Shown here one piece after another: positions 12,601 to 24,600 of a stretch of DNA of 64,000 bases (its first letter is position 1; each line of letters starts with the position of its first letter). This stretch comes from Harmothoe impar. Lineage: Eukaryota; Annelida; Polychaeta; Phyllodocida; Polynoidae. The notes under the pieces were generated by a model that saw only the letters and a program-made list of their open reading frames with translations, had not been told where the DNA came from and did not search any database. The stretch is from assembly GCA_947462335.1 (NCBI GenBank), contig OX381708.1, forward strand, positions 43,279,377-43,343,376, in the 5' to 3' direction. The position numbers were made by a program, and so were the translations under genes.

Positions 12601-15600
12601 CCGGTAAGACGAAGGCTCCAGCAAAGAAAACGCCGAAGCCAGTTCAGACCCCGGATCTCCCACCCGAGACCGCAGAGGAGGGGCGTCTAGTCTTGCGACT
12701 GAAGAGCCCTCCTTCGTTCCCTCCCGCCGACTTCACTTCCTATGAAGCCGGACAGGAGGCCTTCGGTCAATGGCAAGACAACTTTCATCGGTTGCTTGCT
12801 GGCCTGAGTCAGGAGGTGGCGATGTTGTCCTTAAACACGGTGCATCATCTCCATCAGAGGGAGGTCGCTACCCAGAAGGCAGCGGCTACGGAGTCCGTAC
12901 AGGAAGAGCGTGAAAACGCTCGGACTGAACGATGTGCTGCTAAAACCGAAAGGAAGAAGCAGAAGTTGGCAGTTAAGAACGCCGAGGAAAAGCTGGACCA
13001 CGAACGTCGTCGGTTCCGGGACTGCTTCGCGCATGAAATGCACGAGTGGGATGGAACTCGGGCTCAAATCGAGCTCTGGCTCCAGGAGCTGACTCTGGCG
13101 GAAGCGGCGTCGGACTCTGAGGAGGAAGAGGAGCCGGCTCAACCCGGTTCCGGAGACGAGTCGGACTCCGGATAGGATTATCCTATTCTAGGAGCCGATT
13201 AGGAGAAAGGGGGGGTATCCTAAGTATACCAACCCTACAAGCAAAACCCTTAGAAAGGGTTTAGGAGTGTCCGGACAGAGGAACGCGGCAGGCTGGCTAC
13301 GCAAGGATCCAGTCTGCCAGGTGGTACTGACGGAGGAGGACAAGGAGATCCGGAGGGGACGCTGAACTCGGGACTGGAGCACTTTACCAACATGGATCCG
13401 ATACAGGATGTTTTTTTATATAAACTATGGATATCAGGACCGAGTGCTCCTAATTATAAGTCCGAAGATCGCCTGGAGGCAGGACTATTTTTTTTTCTCT
13501 ATTTATCACCTAAAAAGCTCCCGAGCATGAGCTATGAACTTTCTCGTTCCGGTGAGTAAGAGCTGAACGAAGTAGGTTCTGAAAGCCGGGCGGAATGCAA
13601 CACCATCAACAGAGGATCCGGATCTTCACTACAAAACCACGTATGATGTCTTTTTGTAATAATACTTTAATATGTCTTTAAAACTTTAAAAGAAGTGATA
13701 TTGTTTATCACTTATAAGTATTATTCGTTACGAGTTTAATTAGCTCGGGGTCCTGAAGGGACGAAAATTTTTTACTGTGATATTGTACTTTTTCAAGTGT
13801 TTGTATACTATATGTATAGATTATCCTAGGGAATGGGGCGTAATTGTCATTACGGTCTATATATGTAGAAATGTGTGTAATTAATACCTTTTTGTGTTCA
13901 ACAGTATACGTCATATTGTTTGTAAGGTATAACTTTAATAAACCCCTAAGGTGGTATTTATAAGATAATGCCAGTCCGAAGTGTTTTCGGACTTTAACCT
14001 TAATTAATTTTTTACCTCCCGGTTATTATCTGGTAGGGGGTAGTGTAGGGGCTAGGGTTATACGGGTATGTTATATGACGAGTGCTGTTGGATGTTGTGT
14101 TGCGAGCTCAGTCCGAACCCTTCAGTCCGACGGTAGGTGGCAGCACCTACCCCGGGCTTGGGGTATGGACAGAGGTCGCTATAGGCTTCCGGTCTGCGTG
14201 TGCGCGCGCAGGCTGGCTGCCTATATATACCCAGCATCTGACGGTACTCGTCGGTTACTCTGAGCCACGCTGGCAAGGAGACCCTGTGATCAATACGGCT
14301 GATTAGCCTACTGACCCGTTCCGAACTCTATAGGGAGTTCGCACACATAGATACTGCTTGTCTAGGTTTTCTGAATAAACCCGATTTGCAACCTGTAACA
14401 CTTGATCCGAACTGTGTCGACTTTGTTCTTTAATTGATACTCTACCAATATCATAAAGAGACAAAGTATCGTTTATTACATATTTATGAATGCATATGTA
14501 TAACAAAATAACAATTACCGGTTGTAGATGATCTAATGTATCAAGGTCAACTCCAAATTGTGCAAAGCTTGCTGTACCCATGTCACCTGCAAGAAAAGAA
14601 AAGGCTTTATATGATACACATCATAATTACTGCTTACAGCATAAAGCACATGAATTTGATCCCCAGTCTCAGATCAAGTAGAAAACATAGCCTTTTTGGT
14701 CCTGAAGGGGTCAATGTGTTTACAAATGACGTAAATTCTGATGTGCTTCTTGTTTGTCATTGATTAGCACAGGTAGTGCACAGTACCTGTTTCACATACA
14801 GCATGAATTACCGTAAAACTTCTTGTACAAGCCTAACTCGCGTATTTGCCACATCTTGACTTTGGGAATATCCTATAAGCCGCATAGGGGGTTTCATTAT
14901 GACAACGTTAGTACTGTTGTATACATTTAAAAACACGCGTACAAGCCGCACCCTGACTTTGAACCTATAAGCCGCACTGGCGATCTGACTTGGGTACTAG
15001 CTACAGCTTCTACATGAGGTTTTGAGGTACCGTAAATTCTCGCGTAGAAGCCACAGCTAGTACGAGAAACAAATCGCGTGGCTAATAGGATAGGCCCAGA
15101 GTCAGGGTGCGGCTATTATGCGAGATTTTGCTACTATAGTACAGTATTAAAGCCACCATAATCAGATGGCAAGTGCAGCTGATAGGATTGGCCCAAACTT
15201 AGGGTGCTGCTTATACGAGAGTTAGGCTTATATGTGAGAATTTACGGTAGTCAAAAGTCAAAAGGAATTACCCAATTATCACTTCACAGAAATTTGTTTC
15301 ATGACAAATTGAGGGAAGTCATAATGATCCTACCTTGGTGATTAGACTTGGCCTTAACTGGCAGAGGTTTCTTTATTTGATGGAGGGCTTGTTTCTCCTT
15401 GTTCTCTTGAGCAGGTGTCTCATCCCCAATACCCTGGTTAGGTGGCCCAATGACACCTCCTCTAAAAGATCCAGTCATCTGGTCATCTCCATATAGTCTT
15501 TCTTCTGATTTGGAAGTCATTGTTACAGCAAAAGAAGAATATGATACCCTGGTACTGTCAGCAAACTCCTGAGCAGCAGACTGGCTTTGATGCCCAAGTG

Positions 15601-18600
15601 GTATTGCAATATTAGACTTGGTTCTAACTGGCTGGAGGTTCCTAACTTGGTCCTCCTCTTTGTTTTCGGCTGGTATTTCATCCTCAAATTTCCTTTAAAG
15701 CAAAGATTGACAATCTTGTATAATATTATACACATCTCAATCCTTTTTATTACGTACATTATTGTTGCTGTATGATACATTTATTTTGCCTTTGCCAAAC
15801 AATCCTTTATCAAATTTGAAGTTTCATAAGTAATGTCTTCTTTCCAATGTTGATTTATGTACATATTAGCAAAATGTAAGGATGAAATTATGTTTTAGAA
15901 AAATGGCATCTTTAACTGTGAATGGAATCATATATGACACAGACTGATGATTAGAAATTGCTAACATCAAACTTTTTACGGGGGGATATTTTTTTTATCT
16001 CAAAGACAAGATTTTTTCTAATAACCTTGGTGTTGTCTTAAAAGAGGGGTTTATGGTACATGACTTACATAGACTCTGCAAATTACTATAAACTATATGT
16101 CTATATGTCAAACTGATAGATGGGACATGCACATACCTCTTGGATGAACAAACTGTGGCAGATCCTGACATGTCAACTGGCCCTGAGCTCAACGTCTGAA
16201 CACCAATGCTTTGGTGATCTGTTTTTGGAGCCATCAGTAGTTGAACTTTCCCTTTCTTTATGAGACACAAGTAGTAGTAAAGGGTTCGTTGTTCTTCAAA
16301 GGAGAGCCAGACACAGTCATCAGACATCATTCTAACATTTTGGGAGAAATTTGTATCTTTGCATATTTTAAGTTTCTCAAACAGATTTGAAAAATCCTGA
16401 GCATGGTTTTCCACTGGTGGTGTCAAGACCGCCTGCGAATTTTGAATATCACACTCTGCAGAGCCTTGCTGTGTCATCAAATTACTATTGGCTGCCTGGA
16501 GATGAAAGCCAGACTGAGCAGGCTGAGAACCAAATCCAGTTTCTGTTTGAGTAGGCTGGGAACCAAATCCAGTTGCTGTTTGAGTAGGCTGGGAACCAAA
16601 TCCAATTGCTGTTTGAGTAGGCTGGGAACCAAACCCATATCCAGACTGAGCAGGCTGTGAGCCATATCCAAAGGCCGTTTGAGTAGGCTGCCTGCCAAAT
16701 ACAGGGGGTTGCTGTCTCGGTTGAAAACCAAATCCAAAGGCAGGCTGCCTGCCAAATGAAGAGACTTGCTGTGTGGGATGATAACCGAATCCAAAGGCAG
16801 ACTGTGAGGGATGGGTACCAAATGAAGGTGCTGTTGGGTGTGTAGGCTGAGAACCAAACCCATATCCAGACTGAGCAGGCTGTGAGCCATATCCAAAGGC
16901 CGTTTGAGTAGGCTGCCTGCCAAATACAGGGGGTTGCTGTCTCGGTTGAAAACCAAATCCAAAGGCAGGCTGCCTGCCAAATGAAGAGACTTGCTGTGTG
17001 GGATGATAACCGAATCCAAAGGCAGACTGTGAGGGATGGGTACCAAATGAAGGTGCTGTTGGGTGTGTAGGCTGAGAACCAAATCCACAGGTAGACTGCG
17101 AAGGGAGAGTGCCGAATGAAGAGGCTGCTGTCTGGCCAAACGAAGAGGCCGCTGTCTGGCCAAATGAAGAGGCCGCTGGCTGTGTAGGCTGAGAACCAAA
17201 TCCAAAAGCAGACTGTGAAGAAGGGGTACCAAATGAAGGTGCTGTTGGGTGTGTAGGCAGAGAACCGAATCCACAGGCAGACCGCGAAGGGAGAGTGCCG
17301 AATGAAGAGGCCACTGGCTGTATAGGTTGAGAACCGAATCCAAAGGCAGACTGGGAAGGAGGGGTGCTGCATGAAGAGGCCGCTGTCTGGCCGAATGAAG
17401 AGGCCGCTGTCTGGCCGAATGAAGAGGCCGCTGTCTGCCCGAATGAAGAGGCCGCTGGCTGTGCAGGCTGAGAACCGAATCCAAAGTCAGACTGCGAAGG
17501 AAGGGTGCCACATGAAGAGACCACTGGCTGTGTAGGCTGAGAACCAAATCTAAAGGCAGACTGGGAAGGAGGGGTGCCGCATGAAGAGCCTGCTGTCTGG
17601 CCGAATGAAGAGGCCGCTGTCTGGCCGAATGAAGAGGCCGCTGGCTGTGCAGGCTGAGAACCATATCCAAAAGCAGACTGGGAAGGAGGGGTCCCGAATG
17701 AAGAGGCTGCTGGCTGTGTTGGCTGAGAACCGAATCCAAAGGCAGACTGGGAAGAAATCGACTGTGTTTGCTGACCACCTGCAACCTGGTTTACTGATCT
17801 AAATATTCCTCCAGAGGGTGGGAAAGTGTGTTGGCTAGATAACCCTAATGCACTTCCTCCAAACAGCCCACCTCCTCCTGATGAGGCCATGGTTTGGTCC
17901 GCTGACCCAACGAGTGATCCTCCTCCTGATGAGGTAGTGACCTGGTTAGGTGAACCAAACAGTCCTTCCCTTGATAAAGAGCCTGGATGTGTTGACTGAG
18001 AACCAAAACTAAACCCAGATGTTGTCTGTGAAGGTTGCTTGTCAAATGAAAGGCCTGGCTGTGGTGGCTGGGAACTCAATGAAGATCCTGGTGGTGTCAG
18101 CTGGGAACCAGATGAAAATCCTGAACCAAATGAAGACCCTAGTTGTGGTGGATATGTACTTTGGTCAGCTGAGGAGCCAGTCGTTTGGTTACATGATCCA
18201 AACAGCCCTCCTCTTGATGAGGTCCCAGACAGCCCTGCTCCTGCTAAAGCAGTAGTCTGGTTAGATGACCCAGATAGGGCCCCCTCTCCTGATGTTGTAG
18301 TGGGCTGATTAGATTCTAATGAGGCCTGGACTTGGCTAGCTGATCCAAATGTTCCTCCTCCTGATGAGCTGGTAGTTTTGCTAGATGATCCAAACAGCCC
18401 TCCTTGTCCTAATAAGCCGCAAACTCCTCCTGGTGAGCCAGTAGATTGGTTAGATGACCAAAAAAGTCCTCCTCCAGATGAGGCAGTAGCTTTGTTAGGT
18501 GATCCAAAAAGTCCCCCTTCTCCTGACGAAGCACTGATTTGGCTAGATGATCCTAACATTTCTCCTCCACCTGATGAGCCAGTAGTTTGGTTAGGGGACC

Positions 18601-21600
18601 CAAAAAGCCCTCCTCCTCCTGATGAGGCAGTAGTTTGGTTACATGACCCAAACACTACTCCTGATGAGGGAGTGGTTTGGTTAGATGACCCAAAAAGTCC
18701 TCCTGCAGATGAGGCAGTAGTTTTGTTAGATGACCCAAAAAGTCCTCTTTCTCCTGATGAAGCACTGACTTGGCTAGATGATCCAAACAATCCTCCTCCT
18801 GATGAGCCAGTAGTTTGGTTAGGGGATCCAAAAAGCCCTCCTCCTCCTGATGAGCCAGTAGTTTGGTTACATGACCCAAACACTCCTCTCCCTGATGCGG
18901 CAGTGGTTTTATTAGATGACCCGAAAAGCCCTCCTCCAGATGAGGCAGTAGTTTTGTTAGGTGATCCAAAAAGCCCTCCTCCTCCTGATGAGCCAGTAGT
19001 TTGGTTACATGACCCAAACACTCCTCTCCCTGATGCGGCAGTGGTTTGATTAGATGACCCGAAAAGCCCTCCTCCAGATGAGGCAGTAGTTTGGTTAGGT
19101 GAACCAAAAAGTCCTCTTTCTCCTGATGAAGCACTGACTTGGCCAGATGATCCAAACAATCCTCCTCCTCCTAATGAGCCAGTAGTTTGGTTAGGGGACC
19201 CAAAAAGCCCTCCTCCTCCTGACGAGCCAGTAGTTTGGTTACATGACCCAAACACTACTTCTGATGAGGGAGTGGTTTGGTTAGATGACCCAAAAAGTCC
19301 TCCTGCAGATGAGGCAGTAGTTTTGTTAGGTGATCCAAAAAGTCCTCCTTCTCCTGATGAGGCACTGACTTGGCTAGATGATCCTAACATTTCTCCTCCA
19401 CCTGATAAGCCAGTAGTTTGGTTAGGGGATCCAAAAAGCCCTCCTCCTCCTGATGAGCCAGTAGTTTGGTTACATGACCCAAACACTCCTCTCCCTGATG
19501 CGGCAGTGGTTTGATTAGATGACCCAAAAAGCCCTCCTCCAGATGAGGCAGTAGTTTGGTCAGGTGATCCAAAAAGTCCTCCTTCTCCTGATGAGGCACT
19601 GCCTTGGCTAGATGATCCTAACATTTCTCCTCCACCTGATAAGCCAGTAGTTTGGTTAGGGGACCCAAAAAGCCCTCCTCTTCCTGATGAGCCAGTAGTT
19701 TGGTTACATGACCCAAACACTACTCCTGATGAGGGAGTGGTTTGGTTAGATGACCCAAAAAGTCCTCCTGCAGATGAGGCAGTAGTTTTGTTAGATGACC
19801 CAAAAAGTCCTCTTTCTCCTGATGAAGCACTGACTTGGCCAGATGATCCAAACAATCCTACTCCTCCTAATGAGCCAGTAGTTTGGTTAGGGGACCCCAA
19901 AAGCCCTCCTCCTCCTAATGAGCCAGTAGTTTGGTTACATGACCCAAACACTACTTCTGATGAGGGAGTGGTTTGGTTAGATGACCCAAAAAGTCCTCCT
20001 GCAGATGAGGCAGTAGTTTTGTTAGGTGATCCAAAAAGTCCTCCTTCTCCTGATGAGGCACTGACTTGGCTAGATGATCCTAACATTTCTCCTCCACCTG
20101 ATAAGCCAGTAGTTTGGTTAGGGGATCCAAAAAGCCCTCCTCCTCCTGATGAGCCAGTAGTTTGGTTACATGACCCAAACACTCCTCTCCCTGATGCGGC
20201 AGTGGTTTGATTAGATGACCCAAAAAGCCCTCCTCCAGATGAGGCAGTAGTTTGGTTAGGTGATCCAAAAAGTCCTCTTTCTCCTGATGAAGCACTGACT
20301 TGGCCAGATGATCCAAACAATCCTCCTCCTCCTAATGAGCCAGTAGTTTGGTTAGGGGACCCCAAAAGCCCTCCTCCTCCTGATGAGCCAGTAGTTTGGT
20401 TACATGACCCAAACACTACTTCTGATGAGGGAGTGGTTTGGTTAGATGACCCAAAAAGTCCTCCTGCAGATGAGGCAGTAGTTTTGTTAGATGATCCAAA
20501 AAGTCCTCCTTCTCCTGATGAGGCACTGACTTGGCTAGATGATCCTAACATTTCTCCTCCACCTGATAAGCCAGTAGTTTGGTTAGGGGACCCAAAAAGC
20601 CCTCCTCCTCCTGATGAGCCAGTAGTTTGGTTACATGACCCAAACACTACTCCTGATGAGGGAGTGGTTTGGTTAGATGACCCAAAAAGTCCTCCTGCAG
20701 ATGAGGCAGTAGTTTTGTTAGATGACCCAAAAAGGCCTCTTTCTCCTGATGAAGCACTGACTTGGCCAGATGATCCAAACAATCCGCCTCCTCCTCCTGA
20801 TGAGCCAGTAGTTTGGTTAGGGGACCCAAAAAGTCCTCCTCCTGATGAGCCAGTAGTTTGGTTACATGACCCAAACACTCCTCCTCCTGATGCGACAGTG
20901 GTTTGGTTAGATGACCCAAAAAGTCCTCCTGCAGATGAGGCAGTAGTTTTGTTAGGTGATCCAAAAAGTCCTCTTTCTCCTGATGAAGCACTGACTTGGC
21001 TAGATGATCCAAACAATCCTCCTCCTGATGAGCCAGTAGTTTGGTTAGGGGATCCAAAAAGCCCTCCTCCTCCTGATGAGCCAGTAGTTTGGTTACATGA
21101 CCCAAACACTCCTCTCCCTGATGCGGCAGTGGTTTGATTAGATGACCCAAAAAGCCCTCCTCCAGATAAGGCAGTAGTTTGGTTAGGTGATCCAAAAAGT
21201 CCTCCTTCTCCTGATGAGGCACTGACTTGGCTAGATGATCCTAACATTTCTCCTCCACCTGATAAGCCAGTAGTTTGGTTAGGGGACCCAAAAAGCCCTC
21301 CTCCTCCTGATGAGGCAGTAGTTTGGTTACATGACCCAAACACTCCTCCTCCTGATGCGACAGTGGTTTGGTTAGATGACCCAAAATGTCCTCCTGCAGA
21401 TGAGGCAGTAGTTTTGTTAGGTGATCCAAAAAGTCCTCCTCCTGATGAGGCAGTACTTTGGCAACATGACCCAAAAGGTCCTCCTGATGAGCCAGCAGTT
21501 TGGTTAGATGATCCAAACAGCCCTCCTCCAGATAAAGCAGTACTTTGGCTAGATGACCCAAATGTTCCTCCTCCTGATGAGACAGTGGTTTGGTTAGGTG

Positions 21601-24600
21601 ACCCAAAAAGGCCTCCTCCTCCAGATAAGCCAGTAGTTTGGCTAGGCAGGTTTTGAGCTGCTAATGAACTGCCTTTTGATTGCGAGGATTTTTCATTAGA
21701 GGCTTCAAATACACTTCTTCTAAATGAGCCACTAGCATGGGTAGAACCTCCAAACAGTGCCGTTTCTGATGACACAGTATGCTGGCTGGAAGACCCAAAC
21801 ATTGCTATTGGTGATTGGCCTGTATCTGGGCTTTGGGCAACATTACCTCTGTCTTCTTTCACTTTTTCATGAACAATTGGGCCAACTGATTCTTTCTTTT
21901 TCAAAGATGGTGCTGAAGTTCTAGTGCTCTCAGGGCTTTCATCATGAAACAATGGCATAATCAAGTCCACTTCTTTCTGACTCCTGGGTGTTTCAAATCC
22001 TAGAAAAAAAGAAACAAAGATACATGATTATGACTGACAACAAAATGCAACCGATAGAACATGTAAGGCATCCCCTTCTGGTTGAGTAAAGATGTTAGTC
22101 TACTTCCCAGTCCTTACATTTAGTCCGGCCCTTCATAGTGCTTTCCTTACAATGCTCCGTCTGATGTTGATTACAGGAAAGACAATCTCAGGACCCTATT
22201 ATAGCAAGCACTGGTGCTAACATACCTTGTAAACATAGTTCACCTTCATCTTCGTTCACCTCTTGCATTATTGTTGCAGTCCTGAAATCAGTAACATATT
22301 GGAAAATTAATTGTATTCATTGAACAAAAGAAACTAGATACCCAATGATGTTTTCTTATCTGAATAAAAGCTGATAATTGCATAAGCCAAGTTGCTTGAA
22401 TTTTTGAGAGTTGAGAGTATAAAAATAGACGTAACCATTCATAACATACATAGTGAGTACATATGGGCTTCTTCCTGGCTAATTTCGGTGGGGGGTCGAC
22501 TTTGTGAAAGAATGCTTACATTACTTAATCAATTGATTTGTCTGTTTCTAGGTAGCTTTTTGACCATACCACTCAGGTTTTCGCTGTCTATATACAGTCT
22601 GAATAACTACCTACAGGAAACCAGCCAGTGCTCCCAGATGAATGTATGTATGTTAAGATTATGTATTTTACTTACTCTATTATCTCCCGAAGCTCCATGA
22701 TACGGACTACATGTGTGTCTTTGTATGAGTTTTCTGAGAGGCAATCCAGCTCTGCTACAAGTGCTGGGTATAAAGGGAAAGAAAATACAATTTATTCATG
22801 ACAACAGTGTATTCGTAACCTTCATGACATGCCCATAACTTTGAATGTTGTGTTCTGGGAATTCAATTAACACAGTAATTCTGGACCGCGTCATATGGTG
22901 AGTGCATCTTCATGCGGCCTTTTACAGCTAAGTCAATGTGCACCAATTTTAGCGCTAGAAACCTAGTTTTATGTACTAAATACTGATAGCATTCGTTTCA
23001 ATCCACCTCAAAACGGAACACTCTACAGGAATATGTCATAATAAGGTCTTAAAAGTGACTTTCAAAGCTAAATTCGGACCATATTTTCAGACATGGCAGT
23101 TTAGATTTCAAAATGTTGTTTACAAACAAGGCTGGCTGTCAAAGTCACCAGAAGCTTTACTATAATAATTATGACTCAATGTAATTTAGTTTTGTTGTAA
23201 ATCCGCTGACAAAGAGAAAGCCAAACAAAAATTCATACTCACAGTCAAACTCCTCCCTGGCATTTTGAATCATTGCCTCATCAAAGCGGACCCTTTGAGG
23301 AGCAGTTGGCTGCTCATCAGAGACTGCATCTTCCCAGCCCATGTACATCAATGTGTCAACATCCTCTTGAGCCACCAGGTCTTCCAGACTAGGCTTGATG
23401 TCATTGATCTGATATATATTGCATTAAAGAAAAAGAAAATTAATGCCTAAACTTAACTGCTGGCCAGCCCCATAAAAGGGATTTGTATGCTTTACAAGAA
23501 CAAATATAAGAAATTCATATTAAGGGTGACAATGACAGCTCAGAGGTACATAAAAGTATAAAGAGCAAAGTACACAAAGGCTTTCAATAATTTACCAACC
23601 TCATCACCTGAGCGTTTTTCCACAGCAACAAAACTTGTGAACTGGGAGACAATGGAGAATTTCTTACTCATATTTATGATGAAGTTTTTTCTCTTTCTCT
23701 TCAGCACCTGTCATAAAGAAGAACACCATAATCATTATAAGGATCTAATTGGTGAATAGGCAAAATTAATAATGGTTTAAAGCAGTACTGCAAAGCGACC
23801 TACGGCATTGAGTGTCTTGTCCTTATTTAACAGACCATCTTCCCAGTCCTGTATGATAGACCTGGCAGTCAGCTGGTGCAACATCTGTGATAAAGAAAGA
23901 CAATCCTCATTTATATTTCAAATAAAGTTGCACTAATTCATCCACAGATGTTTTAAGGAACTAGAGACAAATGATAGAAATCATTATGATACTGTGCAAA
24001 CATATAAACACCTACCTTCCCTGTTGTGATGCACAATTCCGAGGTGGACACCAGAGTTGACACTTCTTTCCCTCCAATTCTGGCCTTCAAGGTGGCCTGA
24101 TTGTCAAAACAAGTACTTAAGGGAGTGCTCATTTTTTAACAACAGGGGGGGGGTGGTGGATTTGGGGGGGGGGGGGGTAAAAAATTTGGACCCCTTGACC
24201 GGGGGGGGGGGTAAAAAATTTAGACCCCTCTTGGGGGGGGGGTGAAAAAATTTCAACCTGTTTTGAGGGAAAAAGCCCGCGCGTTACTATGCTACAAAGG
24301 GGCGCGAACGCGCGCGATTTTCGGCCTGCCGGGGGGGGGATAAAATATTTCGACCCCTCTAGCGGGGGGGGTGAAAAAATCTCACCGCCCCCCCCTGTCG
24401 TTAAAAAATGAGCACTCCCTAAGATCATTATAAATGAAAGAATAGTGGCGGGCAGAGATCGGAAGGAGCAAGTAAATGCATAACATGTTAGGCCACACTT
24501 TTTTAAAATTTGGGTCACGGGATCCTTCAAAAATTTATCAATGCACGGAGGACGAAATTTAAAAAAATTTAAAATACCATAAATTCCCGCGTACTATCCG

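Larger units (their letters stand above)
1792..14480 (+). mobile_element. Ty3/Gypsy-type LTR retrotransposon, 12.7 kb, near-intact, with two accessory ORFs
   Basis: Two 437-bp LTRs begin TG, end CA and differ at one base that I can see. A 4-bp target duplication (TATT) flanks the element at 1788-1791 and 14481-14484. Internal order is PBS, gag, pol (protease, RT, RNase H, integrase), a 585-bp spacer, ORF3, ORF4 and a polypurine tract. The order RT-RNase H-integrase and a GPY/F-like integrase tail place it in Ty3/Gypsy. All ORFs are open, so the insertion is young. It sits antisense in the PARP4 intron, 38 nt beyond the donor of exon 34. Confidence 0.97.
619..15692 (-). other. PARP4 exons 33-36: C-terminal linker and MVP-interaction region
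   Basis: Exons 15334-15692, 14519-14586, 1488-1587 and 619-1079 encode residues 3434-3762. [15 protein letters not shown] with LNSLG aligns with human GFWKLTPELGLILNL and [21 protein letters not shown] aligns with YPSICPRLELGNDWD near the end. In human PARP4 this region binds major vault protein. Exon 33 ([11 protein letters not shown] onward) is a polar linker with no known domain. The 12.9 kb intron between exons 34 and 35 (1588-14518) is almost entirely the LTR element. Without it the intron would be about 240 nt. Confidence 0.9.

Noticed and set aside
9763..13175. ORF3 or ORF4 as an envelope gene
   Set aside because: No signal peptide, hydrophobic fusion segment or transmembrane anchor is visible in either protein.
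15995..16136. Read-through end of the FG exon to a stop at 15995 as the normal C-terminus of PARP4
   Set aside because: A good GTATGT donor at 16136 joins in phase to three further exons and the conserved MVP-interaction end. Read-through is at most an alternative.
16477..17784. Other minus-strand ORFs (435 and 295 aa) inside the FG exon
   Set aside because: They are alternative frames of the same tandem repeat and are not continuous with flanking PARP4 exons.
18378..21656. Long plus-strand ORFs of [13 protein letters not shown] repeats opposite the FG exon
   Set aside because: They are antisense shadows of the in-frame FG repeats. The minus frame has splice sites, phase continuity and PARP4 homology.
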